Shown: positions 18,894-27,277, counted from the first letter of the stretch. The stretch is 64,000 bases of DNA from an uncultured Campylobacter sp. (GCA_934718785.1 CAKVAF010000011.1:3227-67226); one strand, 5' to 3'. A program made the numbers and translations. Notes: generated from the sequence alone by a model not told the origin.

Positions 18894-19130
18894 ATAACAA
18901 AGCTTATTCAAATCGGTAGCTCTTATGGAATCCGCATTCCTAAAGTTATAATAGAAAAAGCTAATTTGCGTAATAGCATAATTGATTTGCGAATTGTTGA
19001 AGATGGCTTACTGCTTAAAAGAAGAAATATTAGAAGTTGTTGGGATAGTGAAACTTTAAGAAAAGAGGCGGAAAAAGAAAAATTAGATGAGAGCTATTTA
19101 GATGAAGATTTAAAAGAGTGGCAATGGTAA
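18894..19130 (+). CDS. MazE/AbrB-type antitoxin with ATA in the start position
   Basis: About 78 residues. TKLIQIGSSYGIRIPKVII matches the swapped-hairpin DNA-binding motif of MazE-like antitoxins; the acidic C-terminus (LDESYLDEDLKEWQW) is the usual toxin-binding tail. In a healthy gene ATG would stand at 18894, exactly five bases after AAGGAA; here it is ATA, so translation is likely very weak or abolished. The stop overlaps the toxin start, the normal antitoxin-toxin arrangement. It may be a decaying remnant, in line with the truncated toxin after it. Confidence 0.6.
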   Translation: MTKLIQIGSSYGIRIPKVIIEKANLRNSIIDLRIVEDGLLLKRRNIRSCWDSETLRKEAEKEKLDESYLDEDLKEWQW

Positions 19131-19363
19131 AATGGCAACAATTTGATATTTTTTGGATTGATTTAAATCCAACTCGCGGAGCAGAAATAGAAAAAATTAG
19201 ACCCTGTGTGATTATATCGCCTAATGAACTTTGTTATCTTAAAACAAGATTGATTGCCCCCATTAGCTCAAAAGGTTTTGAAGCTCCTTTTAGGGTAAAT
19301 TTCACACTTGAAAATAATATCGTAATAGGTAAGAATAAAGAGTGGAAACAAGAGTTCCATTAA
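19124..19363 (+). pseudogene. MazF-type toxin truncated by an IS605 fragment
   Basis: The first 64 residues carry the MazF/PemK signature (FDIFWIDLNPTRGAEIEKIR then RPCVIISPNE), an mRNA interferase fold that cuts single-stranded RNA. At about 19315 the MazF sequence stops and the frame runs into IVIGKNKEWKQE, which is an internal piece of the IS605-type TnpB encoded at 21617-22849, then stops. The last third of MazF is missing, so the toxin should be inactive. GTG 19118 or ATG 19124 could start; both overlap the antitoxin stop (19128-19130). Confidence 0.75.
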
Positions 19364-19463
19364 AAATTTCAATAGGTTTTTAATCTATGAAAAAGTTTAT
19401 AAAAGAAAACTATTTAAATCATAATATATCTTTAAATGGATTTAATTGTTTTTTGAGCGTTAA
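19315..19463 (+). mobile_element. Deleted remnant of the IS605-type element: short tnpB piece joined to the right end
   Basis: Bases 19315-19354 match the tnpB-internal stretch at 21968-22007 on the other strand, and 19355-19463 match 21538-21648, the tnpB 3' end and element right end. The 320 bases between them in the full copy are missing, and everything 5' of the tnpB piece is gone. Identity in both parts is essentially complete, so the remnant and the full copy diverged recently. The subterminal inverted repeat TTTAAATC/GATTTAA of the right end is retained. Confidence 0.85.
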
Positions 19464-19497
19464 AAGATAAAGCAATGCTAAACCAAAGGAAACTACA

Positions 19498-20293
19498 ATG
19501 AAAAAAGCCTTTATCTTTGCTGGGACAAATGGGGCGGGTAAAACCACGCTTTATTTTAATGAACTTGAAATTGCAAAAGATTTTGGATTTAGAATTAATG
19601 TTGATGAAATTGTCAGTGCCTTTGGAGATTCAAAAAATACACAAGATCAAAGTAGAGCTTCAAAAATAGCTTTAAAAATGAGACGAAACTATATTCAACA
19701 GGGTAAGGATTTTAACCAAGAAAGCACACTTTGTGGAAATTCTATTTTATCTTTGTTTCATCAGCTTAAAAAAGAAAATTATCAAATCAATTTATTTTAC
19801 ATAGGACTTGAAAATGCACAAATAGCTAAAGAAAGAGTTAAAATGCGTGTTTTAAAAGGCGGACACAATGTGGCAGAAAAATTTAATAGAAAAAAGATAT
19901 AGCGAATCTCTAAAAAATTGTATCAAAATTTCTCATCTGTGTGATAATATTGTTGTGTTTGACAATACTCAAAATTATAAAAAACTTTTTGAGATAAATT
20001 ACGATAAGCTCACTTTGTTTAATGAAGCTTCTTGGGCTTTAGAGCTTTTTAATTATTTAAAAAATCTCGTTAAAGATAGAGAGGATTTAAAAGCACAGCA
20101 AGAACACATTAATCAAATAATGCAAATACAAGAAAACATAGACTCAATGCCAAGAGCTAAAGATATTTTTACGCAAGATTTAGAGAAAAACTTTCAATTT
20201 AACAATGATGATTTAAAAAAGAAAGCAAACTTAACTTCTCAAAATAATGAAAGTAAAAACAAATCAACTCATATACTAAGGAAAAAACGATGA
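19498..20293 (+). pseudogene. Zeta-toxin-family kinase interrupted by a frameshift
   Basis: The first part (19498-19902) starts at ATG behind AAAGGAAA and carries Walker A AGTNGAGKTT and the zeta-type segments FRINVDEI and ESTLCG. After GGHNVAEKFNRK the frame breaks; the correct continuation RYSESLKNCIKISH lies in the next frame from about 19896. The break is at a run of six A (19890-19895); five would restore the frame. Zeta toxins phosphorylate UDP-sugars of cell-wall synthesis or other small molecules, and related genes sit beside transfer genes. The second part runs to 20293 with a Lys/Asn/Gln-rich end and overlaps the next start by four bases. Probably inactive unless slippage restores the frame. 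Confidence 0.75.
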
Positions 20294-20589
20294 AAAAAAA
20301 TTTATTTATTATTTTATTCTTATTTATTTTAGGTGCAAATTCTGCGTTTGCGTGTCTTTGTGCAGGTCAAATTAACTCATCTTATAGCGATTTTAGAACA
20401 CATATTAGCACCAAATTAAATGAGCAACTAGCTCATCTAAAAAAGCTAAATGCTTCTTTAGTGCAAACGACTGCAACACTTTCTTTGCAAAATGAGCTTT
20501 TAAAAGGGCATAATGCTCTCATTAAAAATGACTTATTAAAAGAAAAAAAGCTTATTTTTGAATTAACTAAAAAAAATGAAATGAGGTAA
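20290..20589 (+). CDS. Small exported protein of a transfer-type gene cluster
   Basis: 99 residues with an N-terminal signal sequence (NLFIILFLFILGANSAFA, cleavage probably before CLCAGQI; the Cys just after suggests possible lipidation). The rest is a predicted coiled coil (KLNEQLAHLKKLNASL and onward). Its place between the zeta-like gene and a coupling-protein gene, with a four-base overlap upstream and two bases downstream, suggests a component of a type IV secretion or conjugation system, but no family is recognised with confidence. Confidence 0.6.
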   Translation: MKKNLFIILFLFILGANSAFACLCAGQINSSYSDFRTHISTKLNEQLAHLKKLNASLVQTTATLSLQNELLKGHNALIKNDLLKEKKLIFELTKKNEMR

Positions 20590-20591
20590 TT

Positions 20592-21260
20592 ATGGAATTT
20601 GTAAATGCAGATATTAAACATTTTAAGCCTAAAAGATTAAGCATTAAGGAATTTTTACAAAAGGAAAATGGGATAATCAATTTTCTTTCTTTATCCACTT
20701 ATCTTTCTTTATTTTTTATTATTTTGATGAGTTTTAAGAGCGTAAATAATAATTTTACCCTATTTGTTTTTGTCGCTCTTATTATACTTTGCTCTCTTGC
20801 CTTAGCTCTTTATTTTCATACGGAAACTAAAGATGATAAAGAAGCCATTATCCCTAATGAAAAAGGCAAGGATTATCTTTTAAGTTTAGGTGTGGAAGTA
20901 AAAAAATTTTATGGCGATGCAGTAAAAAGCTCAAAGGCTAAAAATAATAAAATTCGTCCTCTTTTAATCAATGCTGAAACAATGAAACGACACTTTTTGG
21001 TAATGGCGACCATAGGTGCTGGAAAGTCTGTGCTTATGAAAGGTTTGATAGAGCAATATGCTATTTTAGGTGCAGGATGTTTTGTTATTGAGGGTAAGGG
21101 AACTAATGAATTTGCTAAGGAAATTTATGGGCTTCTTGCAAGTGTAGGTAGGGAAGATGACTTTGTGCATCTTAATTTTTTAGATATGGATAATACGCAT
21201 ACCATTAATCCACTTTTAAGCGGAGGAGCTTTAAGCATTTATGAATTTTTAAAATTTTAA
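20592..21260 (+). pseudogene. VirD4/TraD-type coupling protein, 3'-truncated
   Basis: 222 residues remain of a protein normally about 600 or more. Two membrane helices (about 35-52 and 55-75) precede the ATPase start: MKRHFLVMATIGAGKSVLMK contains Walker A TIGAGKSV, and FVIEGKGTNEFAKE and NPLLSGG are typical of the TraD/TraG/VirD4 family, which feeds DNA and protein to type IV secretion channels. The frame ends with TAA at 21258-21260, where the GC-centred palindrome begins (21259), so the gene is cut off at the edge of the repeat cluster. Walker B and the C-terminal half are lost; not functional. Confidence 0.8.
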
Positions 21261-21537
21261 AACAGCGGCGCAAGTTTTGGAATTTTATTTTATATTGAAT
21301 TTATAAATTGCCACGAATTTGCTTTCGCAAATTCTCGCAATGACAGGATTTTTAAAATTTTTTTCGAATTTTTATTTGTCATTGCGAGCGCAGCGAAGCA
21401 ATCCATAATTTATTTTTAAATTTTAATTTTTATTTTCTTAAAAATTTAATGGATTACCACGACAAAACTGCGTTTTATCTCGCAATGACAGTGTCTAGCT
21501 TCATTATTGCTGGGCGCAAGCAAAGCAGTCTATTTTA
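21259..21537. repeat. Composite intergenic repeat, five units
   Basis: Order: palindrome AAAACAGCGGCGCAAGTTTT (21259-21278); ATTGCCACG...CTCGCAATGACA (21307-21345); TGTCATTGCGAGCGCAGCG...GCAATCCATAA (21377-21409); GGATTACCACG...CTCGCAATGACA (21451-21490); TCATTATTGCTGGGCG...AGCAGTCTA (21501-21533). Adjacent units are inverted to each other. The first three units recur in the same order, reverse-complemented, at 32743-32877. The cluster fills the gap between the truncated coupling protein and the IS605-type element. Confidence 0.8.
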
Positions 21538-21616
21538 CAACGCTCAAAAAACAATTAAATCCATTTAAAGATATATTATGATTTAAATAGTTTTCTTTTA
21601 TAAACTTTTTCATAGA

Positions 21617-22849
21617 TTAAAAACCTATTGAAATTTTTAATGGAACGAACGCTGTTTCGCTATCCCTTAGAGTCTGCACTGCATCAGGGAATACTTTTCT
21701 AGCAATACCTATTGCACCATTTAAATCCGCATTTATAAATTTACCAATGCTTGATTTAAACAATCCACGCTTAACTCGTTTTCCTAAGTAATTTTCTCTA
21801 TGCTCTAAAGGCTCATTTGCTAAATGGTCGCATTTGCTAGTATAGCTTTCTTCGGTTAAATGAAGTTTTATGCCATAGTTTTCACATTTATAAGCCATTT
21901 TTTCAATAAAAGAGTTATAAGGAATTGAAACAAAATTTTGATTAATTTTTTTGCCTAGATTAATCTCTTGTTTCCACTCTTTATTCTTACCTATTACGAT
22001 ATTAGCTATTTTATGTTTCACACAATGCTTTATAATGAAATCGCTTGATTTATACATAAAGTCATTAATTTTGCAATCTCTTTTTAAAGCTAGATTTGCT
22101 AGTTTTTTTGAGTGAAATTTGTTATTTGAGAGTTTTAGCGTTTGTGTATATTTAGCTCTTAATTTATTAAAAAATTGATTTACGCTTTTAATTCCTCTGC
22201 CATTGATAATAAAAGGCTGTTTGCTTTGATTATCTATTGAAGTTACAAAGTTATTAAGTCCTAAATCAATGCTTAAAAAGCTATTTTTAATTAAATTTGT
22301 AGCTTTTGCTAAGCACTCATAAACAACTTCCACAATAAAACAAGTTGATTTTGGTATGAATCTAACTTGTTTTAGTATAGAAGTTTGAGTATCTATTTTT
22401 GTTATTAATGGTTGTAAATTAGTGTTTTTTGGAAAGTGGATTTTATTTAATGATTTACCTTGTTTGATTCTAGCTTGTTGATTAGTAAAAACAACAATAT
22501 TTACACCATTTTTAGCTTTATATTTTGGTAATTTTGGATTACTTGTAAATTTGCTTTTATCTTTTTGATAAGACTTTAAAGCCTTAAAAAAGCTCTTATA
22601 ATTTTTATATAATAGTTTTATTGTTTGTTGTGAGCTTTGAGCTGGTAGAGAAGTATAATCGGCTTGTTTTTCTTTAGCTAATTTTGTTGTTAAATCATAT
22701 TCTTTTGGGACAGATTTATTAGCAATGAAATCTTGTCTAATAATGTAATTTGCATAATTATAAAGATTTTTTGATTTATGGCAAATCTCTTTAATTGCAT
22801 TAAAGCGTTTATCACTAGGCTTTATAATGTGCCTTTCTACTCGTTGCAC
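21617..22849 (-). CDS. tnpB: IS605 OrfB / TnpB RNA-guided nuclease family protein
   Basis: 410 residues from GTG 22849. The RuvC-like centre is visible as LSIDLGLNNFVTS (catalytic Asp, about residue 196), the GKNKEWKQEI segment with the candidate Glu (about 300), and INADLNGAIGIARK with the last Asp (about 377). The usual four-Cys zinc finger is reduced; only one Cys (TSKCDHL) stands where CxxC is expected, followed by RVKRGLFKS, as in a common degenerate subgroup. TnpB proteins are guide-RNA-directed DNA nucleases that keep the element in place after excision. The frame is complete. Confidence 0.9.
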   Translation of the reverse strand: MQRVERHIIKPSDKRFNAIKEICHKSKNLYNYANYIIRQDFIANKSVPKEYDLTTKLAKEKQADYTSLPAQSSQQTIKLLYKNYKSFFKALKSYQKDKSKFTSNPKLPKYKAKNGVNIVVFTNQQARIKQGKSLNKIHFPKNTNLQPLITKIDTQTSILKQVRFIPKSTCFIVEVVYECLAKATNLIKNSFLSIDLGLNNFVTSIDNQSKQPFIINGRGIKSVNQFFNKLRAKYTQTLKLSNNKFHSKKLANLALKRDCKINDFMYKSSDFIIKHCVKHKIANIVIGKNKEWKQEINLGKKINQNFVSIPYNSFIEKMAYKCENYGIKLHLTEESYTSKCDHLANEPLEHRENYLGKRVKRGLFKSSIGKFINADLNGAIGIARKVFPDAVQTLRDSETAFVPLKISIGF

Positions 22850-22938
22850 TCATCATCTCCGCAAATTTTATTGACTTCATCTTTGTTAATTTTACTCTCA
22901 ATGAGTAACTTTTTAGCAATTCTACGCTTGGAATACAT
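22837..22938 (-). CDS. 33-residue basic peptide overlapping the tnpB start
   Basis: ATG 22938 with AAAGAA upstream; begins MYSKRRIAKKLLIESK and ends in an acidic GDDECNE just after the tnpB GTG, overlapping it by 13 bases. The basic first half resembles part of a DNA-binding helix pair. It could be a leader for tnpB translation or the remnant of an upstream tnpA; neither is shown. Confidence 0.4.
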   Translation of the reverse strand: MYSKRRIAKKLLIESKINKDEVNKICGDDECNE

Positions 22939-23093
22939 TTTGTTCTTTAAAAATAAATTTAGTTAATTATATTCATTATATTCTTTAAAATATATTAAAT
23001 GGAATTAACTACAATAAAGCGTTTAAAATTCTTTATATTTTAGCTTTGATTTAACTTAAAGCGCTATAATTTAAAGAAAATTTAAGGCTTTTA

Positions 23094-23894
23094 ATGCAAA
23101 GTTTAGAAGCGGTGCAAAATTACGCGCAAATTGAAGGCATTTATTATCTCATTTTATTTTTCATCGCACTTTTTGCAGGCTTTATCGACTCCATTGTAGG
23201 CGGGGGCGGGCTGATTACCTTGCCTGCGCTTTTAGCTAGCGGAGTGCCGCCACTTCTAGCCTTAGCTACAAACAAACTTCAAAGCGTTTTTGGCTCATTT
23301 ACTGCTGCGGCGACTTATTTTCACAAAAGAAGCCTTAAATTCCTTGCCCTTGGCGTGCTTTTTACTGCTTTAGGTGCATCGTTTGGAAGCTTTGCTGTGA
23401 TGCTTATAAGCGATAAACACCTTAAAATCATCGTTTTAGCTTGCCTTAGTCTTATTTTTATCTACACTGCATTAAAGCCAAATTTAGGAAAAGAAAAGGG
23501 AGTTCAAAGGCTTGATATAAGGGCTTTTCATCTTATATTTGGTCTGCTCATTGGCTTTTGGGACGGCTTTTTAGGACCAGGTACTGGCTCTTTTTGGATC
23601 TTTGCTTGTGTGCTATTTTTAGGACTTTCTATGAAAGAAGCCAGTATCAATACAAAAATTTTAAACTTCACAAGCAACGCCGTCGCACTTGGCATTTTTT
23701 TATACTTTTACGAAGTGCTTTGGGCTGTGGGTATTTTAATGGGGCTTGGGCAAATGATAGGTGCATTTTTAGGCTCAAAGCTTGTTTTAAAAACTGAGGC
23801 TAAATTTATAAAAGCTCTTTTTTTAATCGTCGTTTTTCTCACTCTTTTAAAGGTGGGTTGGGATTATTTAAAGGAGCTTAATATCATTCATTAA
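23094..23894 (+). CDS. TSUP (TauE/SafE) family membrane permease
   Basis: 266 residues, about eight membrane segments. GFIDSIVGGGGLITLPALLA near residue 25 and GFWDGFLGPGTGSFWIF near residue 155 are the repeated family signatures (formerly DUF81). Members move sulfite, sulfoacetate or other organosulfur anions; the substrate here cannot be told. ATG 23094 follows AAGG. It is the first chromosomal-core gene to the right of the IS605-type element, and the inverted repeat after it (23922-23946) may serve as its terminator as well as an operator for hrcA. Confidence 0.85.
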   Translation: MQSLEAVQNYAQIEGIYYLILFFIALFAGFIDSIVGGGGLITLPALLASGVPPLLALATNKLQSVFGSFTAAATYFHKRSLKFLALGVLFTALGASFGSFAVMLISDKHLKIIVLACLSLIFIYTALKPNLGKEKGVQRLDIRAFHLIFGLLIGFWDGFLGPGTGSFWIFACVLFLGLSMKEASINTKILNFTSNAVALGIFLYFYEVLWAVGILMGLGQMIGAFLGSKLVLKTEAKFIKALFLIVVFLTLLKVGWDYLKELNIIH

Positions 23895-23923
23895 ATAATG
23901 CTTATATAAAAGCTATAATAAAA

Positions 23924-24003
23924 CTTTAGTTAAATACACTAAAGTTACTTAAATAAATTTATTTAATTTTTTTATAAATTCACTTGACAAGTTTAGACTA
24001 AAT
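23924..24003 (+). promoter_or_regulatory. Two HAIR-like HspR operator candidates before hrcA
   Basis: The HspR operator (HAIR) consensus is CTTGAGT-N7-ACTCAAG. At 23924-23944 the sequence reads CTTTAGT-N7-ACTAAAG (12 of 14, perfectly palindromic). At 23983-24003 it reads CTTGACA-N7-ACTAAAT (10 of 14), overlapping the -35 box. In C. jejuni and H. pylori HspR is known to control the hrcA-grpE-dnaK operon; the assignment here is inference from the motif. Confidence 0.5.
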
Positions 24004-24013
24004 GTTGTATAAT
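23984..24013 (+). promoter_or_regulatory. Sigma-70 promoter of hrcA-grpE-dnaK
   Basis: TTGACA (23984-23989), 18-base spacer, TATAAT (24008-24013): both boxes are perfect, unusual in Campylobacter where the -35 is weak, and consistent with a strong promoter held down by repressors. Confidence 0.8.
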
Positions 24014-24043
24014 TGCGCTTAAATTTTAAAGGAAAAGGTGCTT

Positions 24044-24841
24044 ATGAAGCTGGATAAAAGGGCTTTGATTTTAAATTCTATCATTGAAGCTTATTTAAAT
24101 GAAAACACACCCATTAGCTCTCTTGCTTGTGAGGCGCATTTGAGTGAGAGCGATTTAAATATCGCAGCTTCGACAATCAGGCTTTATTTTAGGCAGCTTG
24201 TAGATGAGGGCGAGCTTGAAAAGGTTCATATTTCAAGCGGCAGAGTGCCTACACTGCGCGCGATGAAGCAGTACTGGAGCAAGATTTTAAAGCTGAATGA
24301 AAAGCTCATCATAAAAAATGCAAAGACTTTAGAAGAAGTGGCAAAAAACTTTGAAATTTATTGCTTGGTTTATGCGGGCAGGGCTTTGTATTTGCAAGAG
24401 GTCGCTAAGCTTAATGATAGATTTTTAATGCTTGATTTTGAAGAAGAAGAACTTGTTTTGAAATTTAGCCCACAAGCTTTTAGCTTTTTAAAAGAAGTGG
24501 TAGGACTTGATGTTTTCAGCCTTGAAAGCCTTGCTTTAAGGCTTAAATTTGATGAACTTTTTCAAAAAATCGCCCTTTTAAAACAGGGCTTAAATCTTTT
24601 CCGCACTAATGAAACAAAGGCTTATCAAATTTATCAAAGCGATGAATTTGTTAAGCTTTTGGATAGTTCTATTCATAGCTATTTTAAAAGCTTTTTGGAA
24701 TTTTCCCCGCTTTTTAATGAGGGCTTTATGGGGCTTTTGTTGGAGGCTGAGTTTTTGGGAAAAGAAGCAAATATTATCCTAGCGGGTAGTGTTTTTACGG
24801 ATTTTAAAAAGGTGATTCATCACATTAAGGAGGTAGCGTGA
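24044..24841 (+). CDS. hrcA: Heat-inducible transcription repressor HrcA
   Basis: 265 residues from ATG 24044, which has AAGG five bases upstream; GTG 24038 is the alternative. The N-terminal winged helix is seen in [32 protein letters not shown], with the characteristic S-SGRVPT ending; the inserted dimerisation and GAF-like domains follow. HrcA represses chaperone operons, normally at CIRCE sites, and depends on GroEL. No CIRCE (TTAGCACTC) is visible in this promoter; HAIR-like sites are. The grpE start overlaps the hrcA stop. Confidence 0.92.
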   Translation: MKLDKRALILNSIIEAYLNENTPISSLACEAHLSESDLNIAASTIRLYFRQLVDEGELEKVHISSGRVPTLRAMKQYWSKILKLNEKLIIKNAKTLEEVAKNFEIYCLVYAGRALYLQEVAKLNDRFLMLDFEEEELVLKFSPQAFSFLKEVVGLDVFSLESLALRLKFDELFQKIALLKQGLNLFRTNETKAYQIYQSDEFVKLLDSSIHSYFKSFLEFSPLFNEGFMGLLLEAEFLGKEANIILAGSVFTDFKKVIHHIKEVA

Positions 24842-25353
24842 GCGAAGAAAAAAACTTAGAAGAAGAAAATCAAGCAGAAGAAACTTCAAGTGAAATTTCA
24901 AAAGAAGAAAGCGAGCTTGAAGCCTTAAAGGCTGAAAATGCCGAGCTTATGGACAGATATTTAAGAGCCAATGCTGAGTTTGAAAACATCAAAAAAAGGC
25001 TTGAAAAAGAAAAAGCATCCGCTCTTGAATATGCAAATCAAAGTTTTGCTAAAGATTTGCTCGATGTCATCGACGCGCTTGAAGCTGCTGTGAATGTAGA
25101 GGCAAAGGATGAAGTGAGCGAGAAAATCAAAGAAGGCGTTAAAAATACGCTTGATTTGTTCTTAAAAAAGCTTGAAAAGCACGGCGTCAAGGTCATTGAA
25201 GACAGCACAGAATTTGATCCTAACTCGCATGAAGCAATGTTTCATGTCGATAGCAAAGAGCATTCTAGCAATCAAATCGTGCAAGTGCTTCAAAAAGGCT
25301 ACAAGATGAATGATAGAGTCATTCGTCCAAGCAAGGTCAGTGTAGCTAAATAA
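24838..25353 (+). CDS. grpE: Nucleotide exchange factor GrpE
   Basis: 171 residues from GTG 24838 (GTGA overlap with hrcA), preceded by AAGGAGG. An acidic Glu-rich N-terminal coiled coil (1-60) leads to the family core [19 protein letters not shown]; the beta-domain ends with [18 protein letters not shown], the normal GrpE ending. It releases ADP from DnaK. Translation is coupled to hrcA, and dnaK follows after 44 bases. Confidence 0.96.
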   Translation: MSEEKNLEEENQAEETSSEISKEESELEALKAENAELMDRYLRANAEFENIKKRLEKEKASALEYANQSFAKDLLDVIDALEAAVNVEAKDEVSEKIKEGVKNTLDLFLKKLEKHGVKVIEDSTEFDPNSHEAMFHVDSKEHSSNQIVQVLQKGYKMNDRVIRPSKVSVAK

Positions 25354-25397
25354 AGCTAAAAAATGAGCAAAATTAAATTTCAAAAAAAGGATAAAAA

Positions 25398-27272
25398 ATG
25401 GCAAAAGTTATAGGTATAGACTTAGGAACTACAAATTCATGCGTGGCTGTGTATGAGCGCGGCGAAAGCAAGGTCATCCCAAACAAAGAGGGTAAAAACA
25501 CGACGCCATCAGTGGTAGCATTTACCGATAAAGGCGAAGTTTTAGTAGGCGATAGTGCCAAGCGTCAAGCAGTAACTAATCCTGAAAAAACCATTTATTC
25601 TATAAAAAGAATTATGGGGCTAATGATTAACGAAGAAGCGGCAAAAGAAGCTAAAACGCGTCTTCCTTATCATATCGTAGATAGAAACGGCGCTTGCGCG
25701 GTGGAAATTGCGGGCAAGCTTTACACCCCGCAAGAAATTTCGGCTAAGGTGTTGATGAAGCTTAAAGAAGATGCTGAAGCCTTTTTAGGAGAGCCAGTTG
25801 TGGATGCGGTCATCACTGTGCCAGCGTATTTTAACGACGCTCAAAGAAAGGCGACTAAAGAAGCAGGCACCATAGCAGGCCTTAATGTGCTTCGTATCAT
25901 CAATGAGCCTACTGCGGCGGCTTTGGCTTACGGGCTTGATAAAAAAGAAAGTGAAAAAATCGTCGTTTATGATTTAGGTGGGGGGACATTCGATGTTACC
26001 GTGCTTGAAACAGGCGATAATGTCGTAGAGGTGCTAGCAACGGGCGGAAATGCCTTTTTGGGCGGCGATGACTTTGATAATAGGCTCATTGATTATCTAG
26101 CAAGCGAGTTTAAAAATGAAACAGGAATTGATCTTAAAAAAGATGTGATGGCTTTGCAACGTCTTAAAGAAGCGGCAGAAACAGCGAAAAAAGAGCTGAG
26201 CTCATCGACTGAAACTGAGGTAAATTTGCCTTTTATCACGGCTGATGCTTCAGGTCCTAAGCATCTTGTAAAGAAAATCACAAGGGCTAAATTTGAAAGC
26301 TTGATTGAAGATTTAGTCGCTGAGACTATCACTAAGATTAATGAGGTGGTAAAGGATGCGGGGCTTAGCAAAGACGAGATTAAAGAAATCGTTATGGTGG
26401 GTGGCTCTACGCGCGTGCCTTTGGTGCAAGAAGAAGTGAAAAAGGCTTTTGGCAAGGAGCTTAACAAGTCTGTAAATCCTGATGAAGTCGTTGCAATAGG
26501 CGCTGCAATACAAGGTGCGGTCATTAAAGGCGATGTTAAAGACGTGCTTTTACTTGATGTAACCCCTCTTTCACTAGGCATTGAGACTCTTGGCGGCGTG
26601 ATGACAAAAATCATCGAAAAAGGCACGACAATACCGACTAAAAAAGAGCAAACTTTCTCCACAGCTGAGGATAATCAATCAGCCGTTACGATTAATGTTT
26701 TGCAAGGTGAGCGCGAATTTAGCCGTGATAATAAATCACTTGGAAATTTCAATTTAGAGGGCATTCCACCAGCCCCACGTGGTATGCCACAAATTGAAGT
26801 AACCTTTGATATTGATGCAAACGGCATTTTAACCGTCTCAGCTAAGGACAAAGCCACAGGTAAGGCACAAGAGATTAAAATCACAGGCTCAAGCGGCTTG
26901 AGTGAAGAAGAAATTGAAAAAATGGTCAAAGACGCCGAGCTTCACAAAGAAGAGGATAAAAAGCGTAAAGAAGCTGTAGATGCGAGAAATCAAGCCGAAG
27001 CTTTAGCTCATCAAGTGGAAAAATCTTTAAGCGAGCTAGGAGAAAAAATCGCAGAAGCTGATAAAGCACCTATACAAAAAGCTTTAGATGAACTTCGCGA
27101 AACGCTTAAAAACGAAAATGCAAGCAAAGAAGAAATAGAAAGCAAGATGAAAGCCTTAAGCGATATTTCTCACAAGCTTGCCGAAACGATGTATAAAAAA
27201 GATGACACAGGCGCCACAAGCGGGGATAAAAAGAAAAAAGATGATGATGTCATCGACGCTGAAGTTGAGTGA
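25398..27272 (+). CDS. dnaK: Chaperone DnaK (Hsp70)
   Basis: 624 residues. [14 protein letters not shown] at the start, [15 protein letters not shown] near residue 195 and [14 protein letters not shown] near residue 335 are the three Hsp70 signatures; the substrate domain and helical lid end with DDVIDAEVE, close to the canonical EEV-type bacterial ending. It refolds proteins with DnaJ and GrpE. dnaJ is not nearby, as in other Campylobacter. AAAAAAGGA stands ahead of the ATG. A hairpin terminator follows. Confidence 0.98.
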   Translation: MAKVIGIDLGTTNSCVAVYERGESKVIPNKEGKNTTPSVVAFTDKGEVLVGDSAKRQAVTNPEKTIYSIKRIMGLMINEEAAKEAKTRLPYHIVDRNGACAVEIAGKLYTPQEISAKVLMKLKEDAEAFLGEPVVDAVITVPAYFNDAQRKATKEAGTIAGLNVLRIINEPTAAALAYGLDKKESEKIVVYDLGGGTFDVTVLETGDNVVEVLATGGNAFLGGDDFDNRLIDYLASEFKNETGIDLKKDVMALQRLKEAAETAKKELSSSTETEVNLPFITADASGPKHLVKKITRAKFESLIEDLVAETITKINEVVKDAGLSKDEIKEIVMVGGSTRVPLVQEEVKKAFGKELNKSVNPDEVVAIGAAIQGAVIKGDVKDVLLLDVTPLSLGIETLGGVMTKIIEKGTTIPTKKEQTFSTAEDNQSAVTINVLQGEREFSRDNKSLGNFNLEGIPPAPRGMPQIEVTFDIDANGILTVSAKDKATGKAQEIKITGSSGLSEEEIEKMVKDAELHKEEDKKRKEAVDARNQAEALAHQVEKSLSELGEKIAEADKAPIQKALDELRETLKNENASKEEIESKMKALSDISHKLAETMYKKDDTGATSGDKKKKDDDVIDAEVE

Positions 27273-27277
27273 TACAA

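Larger units (their letters stand above)
21538..22990 (-). mobile_element. IS605-type element with tnpB only
   Basis: Right end near 21538 is inferred from where identity with the remnant at 19463 stops. The left end is less certain, probably within 22960-22995. It carries tnpB and a short overlapping frame but no tnpA (Y1 or serine recombinase), so it would need a transposase supplied from elsewhere. The right-end region just beyond tnpB (21538-21616) contains the subterminal hairpin and, by analogy with other TnpB elements, is where the guide (omega) RNA would be made. Confidence 0.75.

Noticed and set aside
23980..24030. CIRCE operator before hrcA
   Set aside because: No TTAGCACTC-N9-GAGTGCTAA or close variant is present.
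25978..25984. Run of six G in dnaK as a phase-variable tract
   Set aside because: It encodes the conserved DLGGGTFDV signature and is too short; no G/C tract over six was found in the window.
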